In this document: piece by piece, positions 29,071 through 37,050 of the stretch
How the letters are laid out: each line of letters begins with the position of its first letter
Numbering within the stretch: the first letter of the stretch is position 1
Assembly (NCBI RefSeq): GCF_001548095.1
Contig: NZ_AP014815.1
Span: forward strand, 3,037,656-3,101,655
Length of the DNA: 64,000 bases
DNA from: Geminocystis sp. NIES-3708
GTDB lineage: Bacteria; Cyanobacteriota; Cyanobacteriia; Cyanobacteriales; Cyanobacteriaceae
Reading direction: 5' to 3'
Notes under the pieces: model-generated
The model's input: only the letters and a program-made list of their open reading frames with translations
Told to the model about the DNA's origin: nothing
Databases searched by the model: none
Position numbers and translations under genes: made by a program

Positions 29071-29388
29071 TTATTTATTATCATTATTCCTAAATGTTTT
29101 GTTTTTGTAAATATTTTGCCACCATAAATTAATCCCTGAGATAGTCAATATCAATAAACCAAAGCCATTGAGAAAAGGATAAAATTTTTCTAAATTAATT
29201 AAACCAAAATTACCTCTATGCCATGACAACAACCATAAAAAATTATCCCCTTTATCCATATTAATAGCTAATTCAAAAAATATACCAGTAAATAAAGTAA
29301 TTAATATAGGTAGAAGCATTATAGGTGCTAATTGACGATGTAAATGGCGTAATAGTTTTTGATTGTTAAATAAATTTATAAGTTTCAT
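29071..29388 (-). CDS. Small PepSY-associated-type membrane protein
   Basis: The 105-residue protein has two membrane segments (about 18-42 and 70-90) and the motifs LRHLHRQLAPIMLLPIL and GLLILTISGINLWWQ. These resemble the membrane part of PepSY proteins, seen next to copper and iron genes in cyanobacteria. The periplasmic PepSY repeat itself is missing, so it is either a small stand-alone member or a remnant. It is divergent from the His-rich peptide gene. Confidence 0.7.
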   Translation of the reverse strand: MKLINLFNNQKLLRHLHRQLAPIMLLPILITLFTGIFFELAINMDKGDNFLWLLSWHRGNFGLINLEKFYPFLNGFGLLILTISGINLWWQNIYKNKTFRNNDNK

Positions 29389-29411
29389 TTTTTTCCATAA
29401 TTAAATTATCA

Positions 29412-29428
29412 TTTCATCCTTATTTCAT
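29412..29428 (+). promoter_or_regulatory. CopR-type direct repeat 3
   Basis: TTTCAT-CCTTA-TTTCAT is perfect and is followed after exactly 10 bases by TAAAAT (29439-29444). It points at the His-rich peptide gene. Confidence 0.72.
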
Positions 29429-29483
29429 AATCAATAGTTAAAATCAGAACTATCAATCTAATCTAAAAGGTGAAATTAGTCCA

Positions 29484-29705
29484 ATGAAAATTTCTAGTAA
29501 ACTATTAATTAGCTTCTTGTTTTTAACAGGAATTATCTTTAATTTAGCAGTTATAACTTCTCCTGCTTTAAGTCATGAAGGGCATTCTCATAGCCGTCAT
29601 CATGGCAAAGATAAAGAAGAAGTAAAAGCAACCAAAAATAATGATAAAACCACAGAAGATAAAAAAGAAGAAACTAAAGAAGAAAGCCACGAAGGGCATC
29701 ACTAA
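29484..29705 (+). CDS. Small secreted His/Glu/Lys-rich protein
   Basis: The 73-residue product has a signal peptide (about 1-30, ending SPALS) and a mature part that is His-rich at both ends (HEGHSHSRHHGK and HEGHH) with a charged Lys/Glu middle. There is no Cys or Met cluster. It is likely a periplasmic metal-binding peptide. It is preceded by a perfect CopR-type box and followed by a strong terminator. I know no named family for it. Confidence 0.8.
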   Translation: MKISSKLLISFLFLTGIIFNLAVITSPALSHEGHSHSRHHGKDKEEVKATKNNDKTTEDKKEETKEESHEGHH

Positions 29706-29743
29706 TATAGTTGATAGAATTTAATAAATTTTACAAAAAATAG

Positions 29744-29767
29744 AAGGGGATTAGACTCCCCTTTTTT
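29744..29767. terminator. Bidirectional terminator
   Basis: AAGGGGA pairs with TCCCCTT (7-bp stem, 6-base loop), with T runs on both strands. It separates the convergent His-rich peptide and DUF2808 genes. Confidence 0.8.
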
Positions 29768-29778
29768 AATTTATAAAA

Positions 29779-30225
29779 TTAATAATAAGTACGCACTTGA
29801 GTTAAACCAAGAGGTATTTCTTGATTAATTCCTGCAAATTTTCCTGATAATCTGTATTGCCATGTATGAGGTTTACCATTAGTTTTTACTCCCCTTAAAC
29901 TAATATATATTCTAGTATTAGGTTTAATATTTTCTCCTAAGTTTACTATCGCTTTATTATCACTAATACTTGTTTGACTATTAATTTTATTTCCATTAGA
30001 CATTACTATTTCAACATCATTAATAGTTAAACCTTGCGGAAGTTGAATTATTAAACTTTCTAGTGGAAATTTACCTATCACATCATAAGAAAAATGATGA
30101 GTCGCATTTTGAATTTGAGAAGCAGAAGGATGACTGCCACTATGAACATTTGCCGCTAAAATATTAGGAGATAAAGAGCTTAATATCATTCCAGACACTA
30201 ATCCTGTTAAGATAAATTTTTTCAT
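29779..30225 (-). CDS. DUF2808-family secreted protein
   Basis: The 148-residue protein has a signal peptide (about 1-24) and a DUF2808 domain (DVIGKFPLESLIIQLPQGLTINDVEI, then PNTRIYISLRGVKTNG and TWQYRLSGKFAG). The family is common in cyanobacteria, of unknown function. Here it has its own perfect CopR-type box, which connects it to the copper island. Most DUF2808 genes I recall are not described as copper regulated. Confidence 0.8.
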   Translation of the reverse strand: MKKFILTGLVSGMILSSLSPNILAANVHSGSHPSASQIQNATHHFSYDVIGKFPLESLIIQLPQGLTINDVEIVMSNGNKINSQTSISDNKAIVNLGENIKPNTRIYISLRGVKTNGKPHTWQYRLSGKFAGINQEIPLGLTQVRTYY

Positions 30226-30277
30226 TGTTTACTTTCTCCAATTTTTTATTTGTTGAATACAATTATGAACAATAAAA

Positions 30278-30294
30278 ATGAAATTAGGATGAAA
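30278..30294 (-). promoter_or_regulatory. CopR-type direct repeat 4
   Basis: On the minus strand this reads TTTCAT-CCTAA-TTTCAT, followed after exactly 10 bases by CATAAT (plus-strand 30262-30267). It lies 52 bases upstream of the DUF2808 gene. Confidence 0.72.
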
Positions 30295-30347
30295 AAAAAA
30301 AAACCCATATTTAATAATTTTTTATTACCTAGATTATCTAAGTTAAC

Positions 30348-31301
30348 TTAAAACATTAATCTCACTCCAGTTACGAATTTTAAATCATCACTACTTTCCC
30401 CTTCCTCTTCAGCAAATTTAGCAGTATTTCCAAACAGTTTATTCCAACTTACGCCAATATAAGGGGCAAATTCTCGAGTAATTTCGTAGCGTAATCTTAA
30501 ACCTAATTCCAAATTATTAATACCGCTACCGATGCCAAATTCTTCGACTTTTTGAATAGCTAAATTTGTCTCTATTTTCGGTTGTAAAACTAATCTTTGA
30601 GAAAGTAATAACTCATATTCAGCTTTAAATCTTGCAGAAATATCTCCTTGATGACTAATAAATAAAGCGCTATCAATTTCAAAAAAATAAGGTGCTAATC
30701 CTTCCACTCCGATAACAGCAAAACCTCGACTATTTCCCTTATCTCCATAGAGTTGATCATATCTTAAACCTGCTTGAAAATCGAAATAAGGAGAAATTTG
30801 TTTACTGTATAAAAGTTGTAATTCTGCTTCTCCATTACCATCATCAAAACTCACATCTCCTTCGGTTTTAAAAACAAATTTTTGATAGTCTCCTCCTACC
30901 CATCCTGTCACATCCCAATTAAAGATATTTTGACTATCATTAACTTGATATTCTAATTGATCAAAAAGGATTTTATGATAAATTAAATTATCATGGATAG
31001 GCTCACCAAAATCATTTTCTTGATTATTATTGTTATGATTATGTTGAGTAAAGATAAAATTTTTTTCTTGATTTAAGTATTGGTTATCTTCAAATTGCTT
31101 AAAAAATTGTTGTTTTTCTTGGTTATTACTTTTATCAATAAATTTACTAATAGTTAACGGGTTTTTGATAATAGTTTTATCTATTTCTTGTGCTTTACTT
31201 TGATGGGTAAAATGAGTTAAAGTTAATAAAGATAAAAGGCTTGATGTTAAAAGTGTACTGCTTGATCGAACTAAAAATTTAGTAAGTTTTAATGATAACA
31301 T
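30348..31301 (-). CDS. copB: Copper resistance outer-membrane protein CopB
   Basis: The 317-residue protein has a signal segment (about 1-38), a low-complexity Gln/Asn/His-rich linker and a beta-barrel CopB domain (about 100-317). The domain shows NWDVTGWVGGDYQKFVFKTEG, AGLRYDQL, APYFFEIDSALFIS and a C-terminal RLMF ending in Phe, as in outer-membrane barrels. The family accompanies CopA in copper tolerance. It lies downstream of copA with a 206-base gap holding 8-bp repeats. Confidence 0.9.
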   Translation of the reverse strand: MLSLKLTKFLVRSSSTLLTSSLLSLLTLTHFTHQSKAQEIDKTIIKNPLTISKFIDKSNNQEKQQFFKQFEDNQYLNQEKNFIFTQHNHNNNNQENDFGEPIHDNLIYHKILFDQLEYQVNDSQNIFNWDVTGWVGGDYQKFVFKTEGDVSFDDGNGEAELQLLYSKQISPYFDFQAGLRYDQLYGDKGNSRGFAVIGVEGLAPYFFEIDSALFISHQGDISARFKAEYELLLSQRLVLQPKIETNLAIQKVEEFGIGSGINNLELGLRLRYEITREFAPYIGVSWNKLFGNTAKFAEEEGESSDDLKFVTGVRLMF

Positions 31302-31336
31302 TTGTTGTCAGTTTTTAAGAAAAATTTATTATTCTC

Positions 31337-31368
31337 ACGCAAAGACGCAAAGACGCAAAGACGCAAAG
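31337..31368 (+). repeat. Four tandem copies of ACGCAAAG
   Basis: Four perfect 8-bp units lie between copA and copB. A related block on the opposite strand lies at 33485-33509, on the other side of copA. Confidence 0.9.
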
Positions 31369-31507
31369 AGAGAAAAGCAAAGGTTTTTAGAATTAAATTA
31401 TTCTTGAGAATTAAGATTAAATAAAATACTAAAGTTTGCTATAGAAGATTTCTTCGTTACCTCGCAATGACTATTTGATTTAACTAAGTTATTTAATTTT
31501 TATTCTT

Positions 31508-33358
31508 TTAGGAAATAACGTTAATAGTGCGAAACATTCCGACATCCATGTGATACATTAAATGACAATGAAACGCCCATTTTCCTTTAGCATCAACGTC
31601 AATTTCTGTAGATAATTTCTCGGCTGGTTTCACAATTATTGTATGTTTTCGTGGTTGATAAACGCCGTTGCCGTTTACTAATTCCATCCACATTCCGTGT
31701 AAATGTATGGGATGTTCCATCATGGTATCATTGACAAATGTTAGTCTTAATCTCTCTCCATAATAAAAGTCTATTTCTTTGTCTTCTGAGTATTTTTTAC
31801 CATTAAATGACCACATATAACGCTCCATATTTCCAGTTAAATATAGGGTTATTTCTCGATCAAATTTTCTTGTGTTTTTCGAGGGTTTTACACTCTTTAA
31901 ATCTGTATAAACTAACACTCGATGTTTGACATTTTCTAAGCCAACCCCTGCTTCATTTAAACGATTTTTTACCATCATTGGCGTTGCGGCGTTACCAATA
32001 CCATTATTATCTTCCCCCCTCGGTTGCCATGAAAAATCTAAGGTTTCTTTCTCACTTATATCATGGTTACTATGATTACTATGATCCATATTTGACGTAC
32101 CATGATTATTATGATCATCGTGACTCATATTCGACATATCATGATCTTGATGCTGATTATGGTTACCATGATTGATCGATGAGCTTTGATGATTGCTATG
32201 ATTAGATGATAAGGTTTGATGACTACTGTGGTCTTGACTTGATGAAGATGAGTGATTATTATGACCACTATGAGCATTATGATCCATACCCATATCATCC
32301 ATTGTACGCAAAGGGCGTTCTCTACGAGGAGGAATTTCGGCGAATAACCCTTCTTTTATTCCTAGTGTACCTCTCACATAACCACTTCGATCGAGACTCT
32401 CCGCAAGTATAGTATAAGCCTCTTGGGTATCTGGTTCAACTATCACGTCATAGGTTTCTGCTACTCCTATCCTTATCTCATCTACTGTCACCGGTTGCAC
32501 ATTCTGCCCATCTGCTTGTATGACTGTCATAGGTAAGTTAGGGATTCTGACATCAAACAATGTCATCGCCGAGGCGTTAATAAATCTCAGTCTAACTTTA
32601 TTACCCTTGTTAAAAATACCAGTCCAATTATCATTACTGGTTTTACCATTCATTAAATAAGTATAAGTCGCCCCCGTCACATCGGCAATATCCGCAGAAT
32701 CCATCCGCATCTGTTTCCACTCCCAATCTTCTGCTAAGTTAGCAACGGTGCGTCTTTGATAATTATAGTAGGTGGGCATCTTTTTCAAATTGGCGAGAAT
32801 GGCGTGGGGATTCTCAAAACTCCAATCTGATAATATGATTACATAGTCTCGACTATAATTATAAGGCTCAGGCTCTAGGGGATCAATAATAATAGCACCA
32901 TACATTCCTAATGGTTCTTGCATATTGCTATGACTATGATACCAGTAAGTACCACTCTGGTTTACAGGGAATTGATAAGTAAAGGTTTCCTTTGGTTTTA
33001 TTCCCCGAAAACTTACCCCTGGCACTCCGTCCATATTTGCTGGTAAAATTAAACCGTGCCAATGAATAGAAGTATCTTCATTCAGATTATTCTTGATGTT
33101 AATGGTGACGTTTTGCCCTTCTTTGAGTCTAATGGTAGGAGAAGGTAAGCTACCATTTACCACTTTACCTTGAGAGGTTCGATCGCCGATATTAATTTTT
33201 GTTTCTGCTATCACTAAGTCGATTACATCCCCTTCTAAATAACCATTGGCGTTAATATTCTTTGCAGATGCAGGTAGGATTTGATGTAAAATAAAACTGG
33301 TGGCAATCCCCCCTGAAAATTGCAGGAAATTGCGTCTATTAAGCCTAATTTGCTTCAC
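31508..33358 (-). CDS. copA: Periplasmic multicopper oxidase CopA with His/Met-rich insert
   Basis: The 616-residue protein has a twin-arginine signal (RRNFLQF), three cupredoxin domains and the copper-ligand motifs HWHGLILP, YWYHSHS, HPIHLHGMW and HCHLMYHMDVGM. Together they form the type 1 and trinuclear copper centres. An 80-residue insert (about 352-434) is rich in His, Asn, Ser and some Met, typical of extra copper-binding surfaces. It is exported folded by Tat and probably oxidises Cu(I). It has a CopR-type box 61 bases upstream of its start. Confidence 0.95.
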   Translation of the reverse strand: MKQIRLNRRNFLQFSGGIATSFILHQILPASAKNINANGYLEGDVIDLVIAETKINIGDRTSQGKVVNGSLPSPTIRLKEGQNVTINIKNNLNEDTSIHWHGLILPANMDGVPGVSFRGIKPKETFTYQFPVNQSGTYWYHSHSNMQEPLGMYGAIIIDPLEPEPYNYSRDYVIILSDWSFENPHAILANLKKMPTYYNYQRRTVANLAEDWEWKQMRMDSADIADVTGATYTYLMNGKTSNDNWTGIFNKGNKVRLRFINASAMTLFDVRIPNLPMTVIQADGQNVQPVTVDEIRIGVAETYDVIVEPDTQEAYTILAESLDRSGYVRGTLGIKEGLFAEIPPRRERPLRTMDDMGMDHNAHSGHNNHSSSSSQDHSSHQTLSSNHSNHQSSSINHGNHNQHQDHDMSNMSHDDHNNHGTSNMDHSNHSNHDISEKETLDFSWQPRGEDNNGIGNAATPMMVKNRLNEAGVGLENVKHRVLVYTDLKSVKPSKNTRKFDREITLYLTGNMERYMWSFNGKKYSEDKEIDFYYGERLRLTFVNDTMMEHPIHLHGMWMELVNGNGVYQPRKHTIIVKPAEKLSTEIDVDAKGKWAFHCHLMYHMDVGMFRTINVIS

Positions 33359-33418
33359 AATCGTCTTTTACCTCATTTTTGATCTAATTTTGATTAATCT
33401 CTATAGTGCCAAAAGAAT

Positions 33419-33435
33419 ATGAAATGAGGATGAAA
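33419..33435 (-). promoter_or_regulatory. CopR-type direct repeat 5
   Basis: On the minus strand this reads TTTCAT-CCTCA-TTTCAT. The expected -10 position (plus-strand 33403-33408) holds CACTAT, weaker than at the other boxes. It lies upstream of copA. Confidence 0.68.
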
Positions 33436-33484
33436 TGACTATCCATAAATCAAGCGCAAATTTGATAATGATTTCCCCTGTTTA

Positions 33485-33509
33485 TGCCCTCTTTGCACCT
33501 TTGCGTGAG
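33485..33509 (-). repeat. Degenerate ACGCAAAG block
   Basis: The minus strand reads CTCACGCAAAG followed by GTGCAAAGAG, the same repeat family as 31337-31368 but inverted and reduced. Confidence 0.65.
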
Positions 33510-33517
33510 AAAAAAAT

Positions 33518-34312
33518 CTATTTTTTGATGCTACTTTCTTGAACGATCGAACTATAAAATGGAGATAGAGATTGTTGTTGATTCAAAGTAACGGAAACAT
33601 TAGAAAAAATTAAACTAGCTCCCATAATCGCCATAATAGCATTTTCCGCAAAACTAACAACCCCCAAAGGTGCTTTAGAATTACCGCCGACACAAGCACA
33701 ATTCAATTCCAGTTTATCAATATAAACCGCTTTAAATACTGAAATAGCACCACTAATCCCCAATCCAAAGGCACTAATACCCGTCACTAAGGGAAGGATT
33801 CCTGATAATAAACCTAAGCCAATCATAGATTCCAGAAAGGGATATATTTTCCCATAAGGCTTGAAACGTTGACAAATGAGATCGTATTTAGCAAAACTTT
33901 CAGCAAAAGCATTAAGATCCATTAATTTTAATGATGCTAACATGGAGAGAGAAACTCCCATAAAACCAGTCATTCCTAAAGAGGAGGCTAAACTAATTAA
34001 ACCTGCCGTAGAAAATAAGGCAATGACAGGAGTATAGGAATAATCCGCTTTTTTGGCTGTTACCCCAAAATAATTAGCTAAATCAGTATAACCGCCAATT
34101 CGCTCGTTATCAAAAAATATTTGTGGAGTCGTAGCTACATTATATTTAGCCTTGAATAAATCGACTTCTTCTTGGCTAATTAGTTTAATATCTTCAAAAA
34201 CAATCCCAGCCTCTTTGAGTAAATTAATTGCTTTTAAACCCCAAGGACATTCGTGTTCGGGCATTGACATCCTGTATAATCTTACTTGTGTATTTACACC
34301 GATAGTAATCAT
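33518..34312 (-). CDS. Glutaredoxin-like domain fused to MauE/DoxX-like membrane domain
   Basis: The 264-residue protein has a thioredoxin-fold N-terminus (about 8-85; VATTPQIFFDNERIGGYTDL) and four or five membrane helices carrying the redox motif LNCACVGGNS. The glutaredoxin site is CPWG (C22-P-W-G): only one Cys, so it can act only as a monothiol. ATG 34312 is chosen for its GAGGAAAT Shine-Dalgarno; an upstream TTG would lack one. A MerR-type promoter drives it. It may supply or accept electrons for periplasmic disulfides or metal reduction; no direct evidence. Confidence 0.85.
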   Translation of the reverse strand: MITIGVNTQVRLYRMSMPEHECPWGLKAINLLKEAGIVFEDIKLISQEEVDLFKAKYNVATTPQIFFDNERIGGYTDLANYFGVTAKKADYSYTPVIALFSTAGLISLASSLGMTGFMGVSLSMLASLKLMDLNAFAESFAKYDLICQRFKPYGKIYPFLESMIGLGLLSGILPLVTGISAFGLGISGAISVFKAVYIDKLELNCACVGGNSKAPLGVVSFAENAIMAIMGASLIFSNVSVTLNQQQSLSPFYSSIVQESSIKK

Positions 34313-34456
34313 TTCTATTTCCTCATTTTTAATTAATGAATAAGAAAAAACAAATATCAAATCAATAGAAGACTATAAATTATCAATTTTAGCTTTAAAA
34401 AAGTACTTATTTTTTCGATCAAATGATTTTTAAAAACTTTTTTACTTAATGTGTCT

Positions 34457-34488
34457 ATGATAAACTCTATAGTCAACTAGAGAGTCAA
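34457..34488 (-). promoter_or_regulatory. MerR-type promoter with dyad operator
   Basis: On the minus strand -35 TTGACT (34483-34488) and -10 TATCAT (34457-34462) are separated by 20 bp, the long spacer that MerR proteins untwist. The spacer holds an inverted repeat CTCTA-N8-TAGAG (34465-34482). It points at the glutaredoxin-MauE gene, and the divergent gene encodes MerR. Confidence 0.8.
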
Positions 34489-34547
34489 GGGGTAAGTAAA
34501 AATTTTTTGAGTTTGAAGTAAATTTATAATATGTTGAGGTAATCAAT

Positions 34548-34973
34548 ATGAGTAATCTTTTAAAAATAGGTGAAATCGCAAAACAAACAAGGGTTTCTGT
34601 TGCTACTTTACGATATTACGAATCCCTAAAACTCGTTCAACCTATACAGCGAGGGGAAAATGGTTATAGATATTACGAATTAGACGCAGTTAAAGTTGTT
34701 CAATTTATTAAAAAAGCTCAATCCTTGAGATTTTCTTTGGAAGAAATTAGGCAAATTATTGAGATTCGTAATTATGGGAAACCACCTTGTGAATTGGTCA
34801 AAAATCTATTGGATAAAAAAATTGAAGAATTAAAAACACAAATTCAACAAATGACTTCTTTTAAAGCTGAATTGGAAAATTACAGGGAAAGTTGGAGAAT
34901 AAATGATCTAAATATAGATAATCAAGAAACAAAAGAAATTTGTCCTCTAATTGCAAAGCTTAAAGTTATTTAA
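34548..34973 (+). CDS. MerR-family metal-responsive regulator
   Basis: The 141-residue protein has a MerR winged-helix (about 5-72; KIGEIAKQTRVSVATLRYYE), a dimerisation helix (about 83-115) and two Cys at C81 (KPPCELV) and C132 (ICPLIAKL). The CPLI end and the C81 position match MerR/ZntR/PbrR metal sensors. The middle Cys of the usual three is absent, so metal coordination is unusual. It probably activates the divergent glutaredoxin-MauE gene. The metal cannot be decided from sequence. Confidence 0.88.
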   Translation: MSNLLKIGEIAKQTRVSVATLRYYESLKLVQPIQRGENGYRYYELDAVKVVQFIKKAQSLRFSLEEIRQIIEIRNYGKPPCELVKNLLDKKIEELKTQIQQMTSFKAELENYRESWRINDLNIDNQETKEICPLIAKLKVI

Positions 34974-35380
34974 AATTAAACTTCTGCAAAGTCGGGCAAT
35001 AAGGAATGGTTATTAAAATTAATAATATTTCACCTTAAATAGATTTTAATTTTTGTTTTGTACTCGTGTCTATTAAAAAAATCTTCCCAAGATCATATTA
35101 TTAAGCTGGGTGTCTTCAAGGTTTGGGTAAAATTGAACTCATAAAATTCAATTTTTTGAAGAATGAAAACGCCTCGCTTACTAAGTAAGATTTTTTCAAA
35201 GTCTGACTTAATTTGTTTAGACTTTATCTCACAAAGCCAGGGAAGATTTTTTGATAATAATCAGTTTATTAGTCAAAAAAATAGACTAAAAATTCTTTAA
35301 AATATGGTTTTTAGCAATCGCTTTTTGAAAAAATGAAAACACCCTACTTTTAAATTTTAGTTGAGCAATTACTATATATA
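34974..35380. other. 407-base gap with inverted and direct repeats, no gene
   Basis: AAAAAATCTTCCC at 35076-35088 is a perfect inverse of GGGAAGATTTTTT at 35240-35252, spanning 177 bp. An imperfect direct repeat (ATGAAAACGCC/ACACC region) recurs at 35152 and 35321. Hairpins CTTAC-TAA-GTAAG and TTAGTC/GACTAA are also present. No credible reading frame is seen. It may be a degraded small mobile element. Confidence 0.45.
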
Positions 35381-36856
35381 TTATTTATGGCGTAAAAAAT
35401 CGTAAAGATCAATATATTTTTGACCTGGATTTTTCCATGAATAATCATAGTTCATTCCTTGTTTTTGCAGTTTTTCAAATTCTTCAGGATAATGATGCCA
35501 TAGTGAAATTGCTCTTGACAAGCCAGATTCTAAAGCATGATGATCAGTTTGATAAAAAACAAATCCGTTTCTTTCTTCTTCTTGATGATTTTGATCATTA
35601 TCTCTATCAAAAACCGTATCAATTAAACCACCAACTCCACGTACTACAGGAACTGTACCATATTTTAATCCAATCATTTGAGTTAAACCACAGGGTTCAT
35701 AGTCGCTAGGTACAACAATAATATCAGCTCCTGCATAAATTAAATGGGCTAATTCTTCATTAAAACCTAACTCTAAATGACAATCAGGGTTGTTATTGAG
35801 AAAGTATTTTTCATGGGAAAACCAATTATTAATAGGGGCTTCTGTCGCTGATCCTAATAGTACAAATTGGGCATTATGATGAAGGGAATAGTATAGGGAA
35901 TGATGTACTAATTCAACACCTTTTTGACGATCAAGTCTGCCAATATAAGCAACAATAGGTTTTTTATCATTTTTTAATAATAATCTTTGTCTTAATGCTT
36001 GTGTATTTTTTGCTTTATTACTAATATTATTGATGTTGTATTGATAAGGAATAAATGTATCTATTTCAGGATTCCAAATATTGTAATCAATACCGTTGAG
36101 AATACCATTAAATTTATAGTGATGAAGTTCTAAAGTATGACCTAAGCCATAACTCACACCGCTATACCTTGCTTCCCATGCGTGGTGAGGAGAAACAGTA
36201 TTAATGTGATTAGAATAAACAATACCTCCTTTCATCATGTTAAGGGCAAAAGGATTAAAATTATCTCTAAGGCGATCATAACTATAATAATAAGGAGCAT
36301 TATTTAAGCCCGTAGCTTCTAAAATTTCGGTGCCACAAATGCCTTGATGTTTAAAGTTATGGATAGTATAACAAACTCTTTGATTTGCCATGCCATGCCA
36401 TTTATACATCTCATATAACATGACAGGAATTAATCCTGTTTGCCAATCATGACAGTGGATAACATCAGGACGTTTATTGCTGATAAAGAGAAATTCTAAA
36501 GCCGCTTTCGAGAAAAAAGCAAACCTCATATCATCATCAGTTTCACCGTAGTAACAACCTCGATTAAAAAAATCATCATTAGAATGGGGTTGTATAAAGA
36601 AACATAATCTACCATGTACCCAACCGCAATAAACAGAACAATGAATTGCACTATCGTACCAAGGTACATATAAATCTTTATAAGCATCATGTAAACCCCA
36701 AATATGATCATAACGCATACAATCATACATAGGTAAAATAATTTCTACTGTATGACCTCTATTTTCAATTTCTCGACTTAACCCATAGACTACATCGCCT
36801 AATCCCCCTGCTTTAATGACAGGTGCGCACTCTGAAGCAATATGAACAATATACAT
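35381..36856 (-). CDS. glgA: Glycogen synthase, GlgA2-like
   Basis: GlgA adds glucosyl units from ADP-glucose to glycogen (GT5). The 491-residue protein starts MYIVHIASECAPVIKAGGLG; this is the KxGGLGDV nucleotide site. It also has YIGRLDRQKG and the VPSDYEPCGLTQMIGLKYG acceptor-site motif. The long N-terminal region (YDHIWGLHDAY, CHDWQTGLIPVML) fits the second cyanobacterial GlgA type, from memory. A perfect HLR1 motif lies upstream, so RpaB control is likely. Confidence 0.93.
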   Translation of the reverse strand: MYIVHIASECAPVIKAGGLGDVVYGLSREIENRGHTVEIILPMYDCMRYDHIWGLHDAYKDLYVPWYDSAIHCSVYCGWVHGRLCFFIQPHSNDDFFNRGCYYGETDDDMRFAFFSKAALEFLFISNKRPDVIHCHDWQTGLIPVMLYEMYKWHGMANQRVCYTIHNFKHQGICGTEILEATGLNNAPYYYSYDRLRDNFNPFALNMMKGGIVYSNHINTVSPHHAWEARYSGVSYGLGHTLELHHYKFNGILNGIDYNIWNPEIDTFIPYQYNINNISNKAKNTQALRQRLLLKNDKKPIVAYIGRLDRQKGVELVHHSLYYSLHHNAQFVLLGSATEAPINNWFSHEKYFLNNNPDCHLELGFNEELAHLIYAGADIIVVPSDYEPCGLTQMIGLKYGTVPVVRGVGGLIDTVFDRDNDQNHQEEERNGFVFYQTDHHALESGLSRAISLWHHYPEEFEKLQKQGMNYDYSWKNPGQKYIDLYDFLRHK

Positions 36857-36919
36857 AGAGAGCTTTTACCTCTTCGTTTTTCTTTCAAATTGATACATTT
36901 TATATCAAATCCTTGTCAT

Positions 36920-36937
36920 TTTGTAAAGAAATGTAAA
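36920..36937 (-). promoter_or_regulatory. Perfect HLR1 (RpaB-binding) motif upstream of glgA
   Basis: The minus strand reads TTTACATT-TC-TTTACAAA, matching (G/T)TTACA(T/A)(T/A)NN(G/T)TTACA(T/A)(T/A) at every position. It ends 64 bases from the glgA start codon and is oriented with glgA. Confidence 0.75.
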
Positions 36938-36982
36938 TATAAGGCATTGACAATGACAAATTAGGAATTACGAATTAGCTTT

Positions 36983-37010
36983 TTGTTCATTGTTAATTAT
37001 TAATTGTTAA
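36983..37010. repeat. Four phased heptamers
   Basis: TTGTTCA, TTGTTAA, TTATTAA, TTGTTAA run without break between the glgA and parvulin genes. Same family as 8514-8555. Confidence 0.85.
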
Positions 37011-37050
37011 TTGGTATAGTATTTGATGTTATGTTTATTGATTATTATTT

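Noticed and set aside
31978-32412. Two plus-strand frames rich in Tyr, His and Asp opposite copA
   Set aside because: They are the antisense reading of the His/Met-rich copA insert, a composition artefact.
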